NCBI RefSeq assembly: GCF_002298975.1
Contig: NZ_DBMV01000021.1
Location: 124,001 to 188,000, forward strand
Origin: Ralstonia sp. UBA689
GTDB lineage: Bacteria; Pseudomonadota; Gammaproteobacteria; Burkholderiales; Burkholderiaceae
DNA length: 64,000 nt
Direction of reading: 5' to 3'
This document shows positions 62,399 through 64,000 of the stretch, one piece after another. Each line of letters begins with the position of its first letter. Positions within the stretch are counted from its first letter, which is position 1. The notes below the pieces were generated by a model. The model saw only the letters and a program-made list of their open reading frames with translations. It had not been told where the DNA came from and searched no databases. The position numbers and the translations under genes were made by a program.

Positions 62399-63847
62399 GT
62401 GTCTCAAGCTGCACCCCACGTCACGCCGTCGTCTCCTGAATCAGCAACGGCCGCGCCGGCCACGGCGCCGCGCGCTTCGCGCACGAAACCCGAGATGCCC
62501 GTGGCCGGCCCGCTGGAGATCCTCTCGCTCGACGGTGAGGCGCGCGGTGTAGGCCGCCTCACGAACGAGGACGGCACGCCTGGCAAAGTCGTCTTTGTGG
62601 AAGGCGCGCTGCCGGGCGAACGGGTGACGTATCGCAGCCATCGCGTGAAGCCGTCGTATGAGCAGGCGAGTGTGGTGAATATTCTGCGCCAGTCTGCCTC
62701 GCGTGTGACGCCGCAGTGCAAGTTCTTCGGTGTGTGCGGTGGCTGCTCAATGCAGCATCTGGATTCGCGTGCGCAGGTCGCCATCAAGCAGCGTGTGCTG
62801 GAAGACGATCTGTGGCACCTGGCCAAGCTGCGGCCGGACGTGGTATTCCGACCCATCGCCGGGCCGGATTGGGGCTACCGTTATCGCGCGCGCCTGACGG
62901 TGCGCCACGTGGCGGCCAAGGGCGGCGTGCTGGTGGGTTTTCACGAGCGCAAGAGCAGCTATGTGGCCGACATGACCTCGTGCGAGGTACTGCCGCCGCA
63001 GGTGTCTGCGCTGCTGGTGCCGTTGCGTGAACTGGTGGGGCGTCTGTCCATCGTGCAGCGTATGCCACAGATCGAACTGGCGGTCGGGCAGGATGTGACC
63101 GCGCTGGTGCTGCGCAACCTGGAGCCGCTCACGCAAGCCGATGAGGCCGAGTTGCGCGCCTTTGCCGATCAGCACGCCGTGCAGTTTTGGCTGCAGCCGA
63201 AGGGGCCGGATACGGTGTATCCGTTCTATCCGCTTGATCGTGCACTGACGTACACGCTGCCGGAATTCGGCATCACGATGCCGTTCAAGCCGACGGACTT
63301 CACGCAGGTCAATCACCAGATCAACCGTGTGCTGATGTCGCGGGCGCTGAAGTTGCTCGATGCGCAGCCTACGGATCGCTTGCTCGATCTGTTTTGCGGT
63401 ATCGGCAATTTCACGCTGCCGATGGCCATGCGCGCTCGCGAAGTCATCGGTATCGAGGGCAGCGAGGCGCTGACCACACGTGCACTTGCCAACGCGCAGC
63501 ACAATGGGCTCGATGCCAAGACAACCTTCGCTTGCCGCAACCTGTTTGAAGTGACGGCCGACGATATCGCTGCGCTGGGGAGATTCGATCGCTGGCTGGT
63601 AGATCCGCCGCGCGAAGGGGCGCTGGCCGTTTCCAAGGCGCTGGCCGAGCTGTCGCAACGCGGTGGCGAGGCGGCGGATCTGCTGCCCAAACGCATCGTC
63701 TACGTGTCGTGCAACCCGGCTACGCTCGCGCGTGACGCAGGCCTGCTGGTGCACGAAGCCGGTTATCGGCTGGCAGGCGCGGGCGTGGTCAATATGTTCC
63801 CGCACACATCGCACGTGGAGTCAATCGCGGTGTTTGAGCACGACTGA
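62399..63847 (+). CDS. rlmD: 23S rRNA (uracil-5-)-methyltransferase RlmD
   Basis: About 482 residues. An N-terminal TRAM-type domain (LEILSLDGEARGVGRLTNEDG) is followed by the 4Fe-4S cysteines CKFFGVCGGC and a later Cys in TSCEVLPP. The SAM site is DLFCGIGNFTLPMA, and the catalytic Cys is in VYVSCNPATLARD. It methylates U1939 of 23S rRNA in E. coli. GTG at 62399 is chosen; an in-frame ATG at 62363 overlaps a likely TACAAT -10 and is less likely. It faces away from the nuclease-like gene. Confidence 0.93.
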   Translation: MSQAAPHVTPSSPESATAAPATAPRASRTKPEMPVAGPLEILSLDGEARGVGRLTNEDGTPGKVVFVEGALPGERVTYRSHRVKPSYEQASVVNILRQSASRVTPQCKFFGVCGGCSMQHLDSRAQVAIKQRVLEDDLWHLAKLRPDVVFRPIAGPDWGYRYRARLTVRHVAAKGGVLVGFHERKSSYVADMTSCEVLPPQVSALLVPLRELVGRLSIVQRMPQIELAVGQDVTALVLRNLEPLTQADEAELRAFADQHAVQFWLQPKGPDTVYPFYPLDRALTYTLPEFGITMPFKPTDFTQVNHQINRVLMSRALKLLDAQPTDRLLDLFCGIGNFTLPMAMRAREVIGIEGSEALTTRALANAQHNGLDAKTTFACRNLFEVTADDIAALGRFDRWLVDPPREGALAVSKALAELSQRGGEAADLLPKRIVYVSCNPATLARDAGLLVHEAGYRLAGAGVVNMFPHTSHVESIAVFEHD

Positions 63848-63877
63848 CAAGCCGTCGCATACGTTATGTGCACAAAG

Positions 63878-63908
63878 AAAAACCGGCGCACCAGGCGCCG
63901 GTTCTTTT
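63878..63908 (+). terminator. Bidirectional rho-independent terminator
   Basis: AACCGGCGC-ACCA-GGCGCCGGTT stem with A5 before and a T-rich run after it. It lies between converging rlmD and the last gene of the window. Confidence 0.8.
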
Positions 63909-63947
63909 CGCTATGCCACGCTGTAGCGTGACGGGCGAGATGCGGGT

Positions 63948-64000
63948 TCAGTCGCGGCTGCCACCGAAGATCCCCAGGATCGCCAGCAGGTTCGTGAAGA
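63948..64000 (-). CDS. Bax inhibitor-1/YccA family protein, C-terminal end only
   Basis: Only 17 codons are visible before the right edge, reading FTNLLAILGIFGGSRD then stop. This ending resembles BI-1/YccA membrane proteins (helix followed by FGG-x-R-D). The rest lies outside the window, so the assignment is tentative. Confidence 0.5.
   Translation of the reverse strand, partial: FTNLLAILGIFGGSRD

Overview
The window is a GC-rich bacterial chromosome segment with tightly packed genes. Gene content and order (surE-pcm-nlpD-rpoS, AddAB-type nucleases instead of RecBCD, a zinc-free type B L31, 4.5S RNA beside dnaX-ybaB-recR, yejABEF, trxA-rho) point to a betaproteobacterium of the Burkholderiaceae, most likely Ralstonia. 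The genus call is inference from gene content, not from a search.

Region 1 (1-15.1 kb) is the downstream part of a type VI secretion (T6SS) locus: a 5'-truncated DUF3304 gene, a Tle1/DUF2235-like protein that seems to have lost its catalytic residues, a PAAR spike-tip protein, a membrane protein whose C-terminal half looks like a degenerate ketosynthase, then tssM-tssA-tssF-tssG-tssJ with overlapping or closely spaced reading frames. Four small unknown genes follow (13.0-15.1 kb). A P4-type tyrosine recombinase (15.1-16.3 kb) closes the block, so the T6SS may sit on an island. The sheath, baseplate and ATPase genes (tssB, C, E, H, K, L, hcp, vgrG) are not here and would lie upstream.

Region 2 (16.6-31.2 kb) is mostly core: fabI, the yejABEF peptide importer, an NlpC/P60 peptidase with a strong operator-like promoter, a patatin lipoprotein, gltX followed by tRNA-Ala(GGC), tRNA-Glu(TTC) and tRNA-Asp(GTC), a MATE exporter, a GT-C type glycosyltransferase-like protein and rpmE2.

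Region 3 (31.4-35.5 kb) is regulatory and accessory: mtfA, a NarL-type regulator whose receiver lacks the phosphoacceptor aspartate, a short secreted protein with a possible sigma-54 promoter, and a VpsR-like sigma-54 activator.

Region 4 (35.8-48.0 kb) is housekeeping: rho, trxA, addB-addA, the 4.5S RNA gene (minus strand), dnaX, ybaB, a small ABM-fold protein and recR.

Region 5 (48.0-57.5 kb) is metabolic and accessory: an OprB-like porin, a LysR regulator with a class III CoA-transferase and an SsuABC-like ABC importer, a NemR-NemA electrophile-response pair with a visible operator, and a quinone oxidoreductase.

Region 6 (57.7-64 kb) holds surE-pcm-nlpD-rpoS, an endonuclease/exonuclease/phosphatase family protein, rlmD, and the 3' end of a Bax-inhibitor-1 family gene running off the window.
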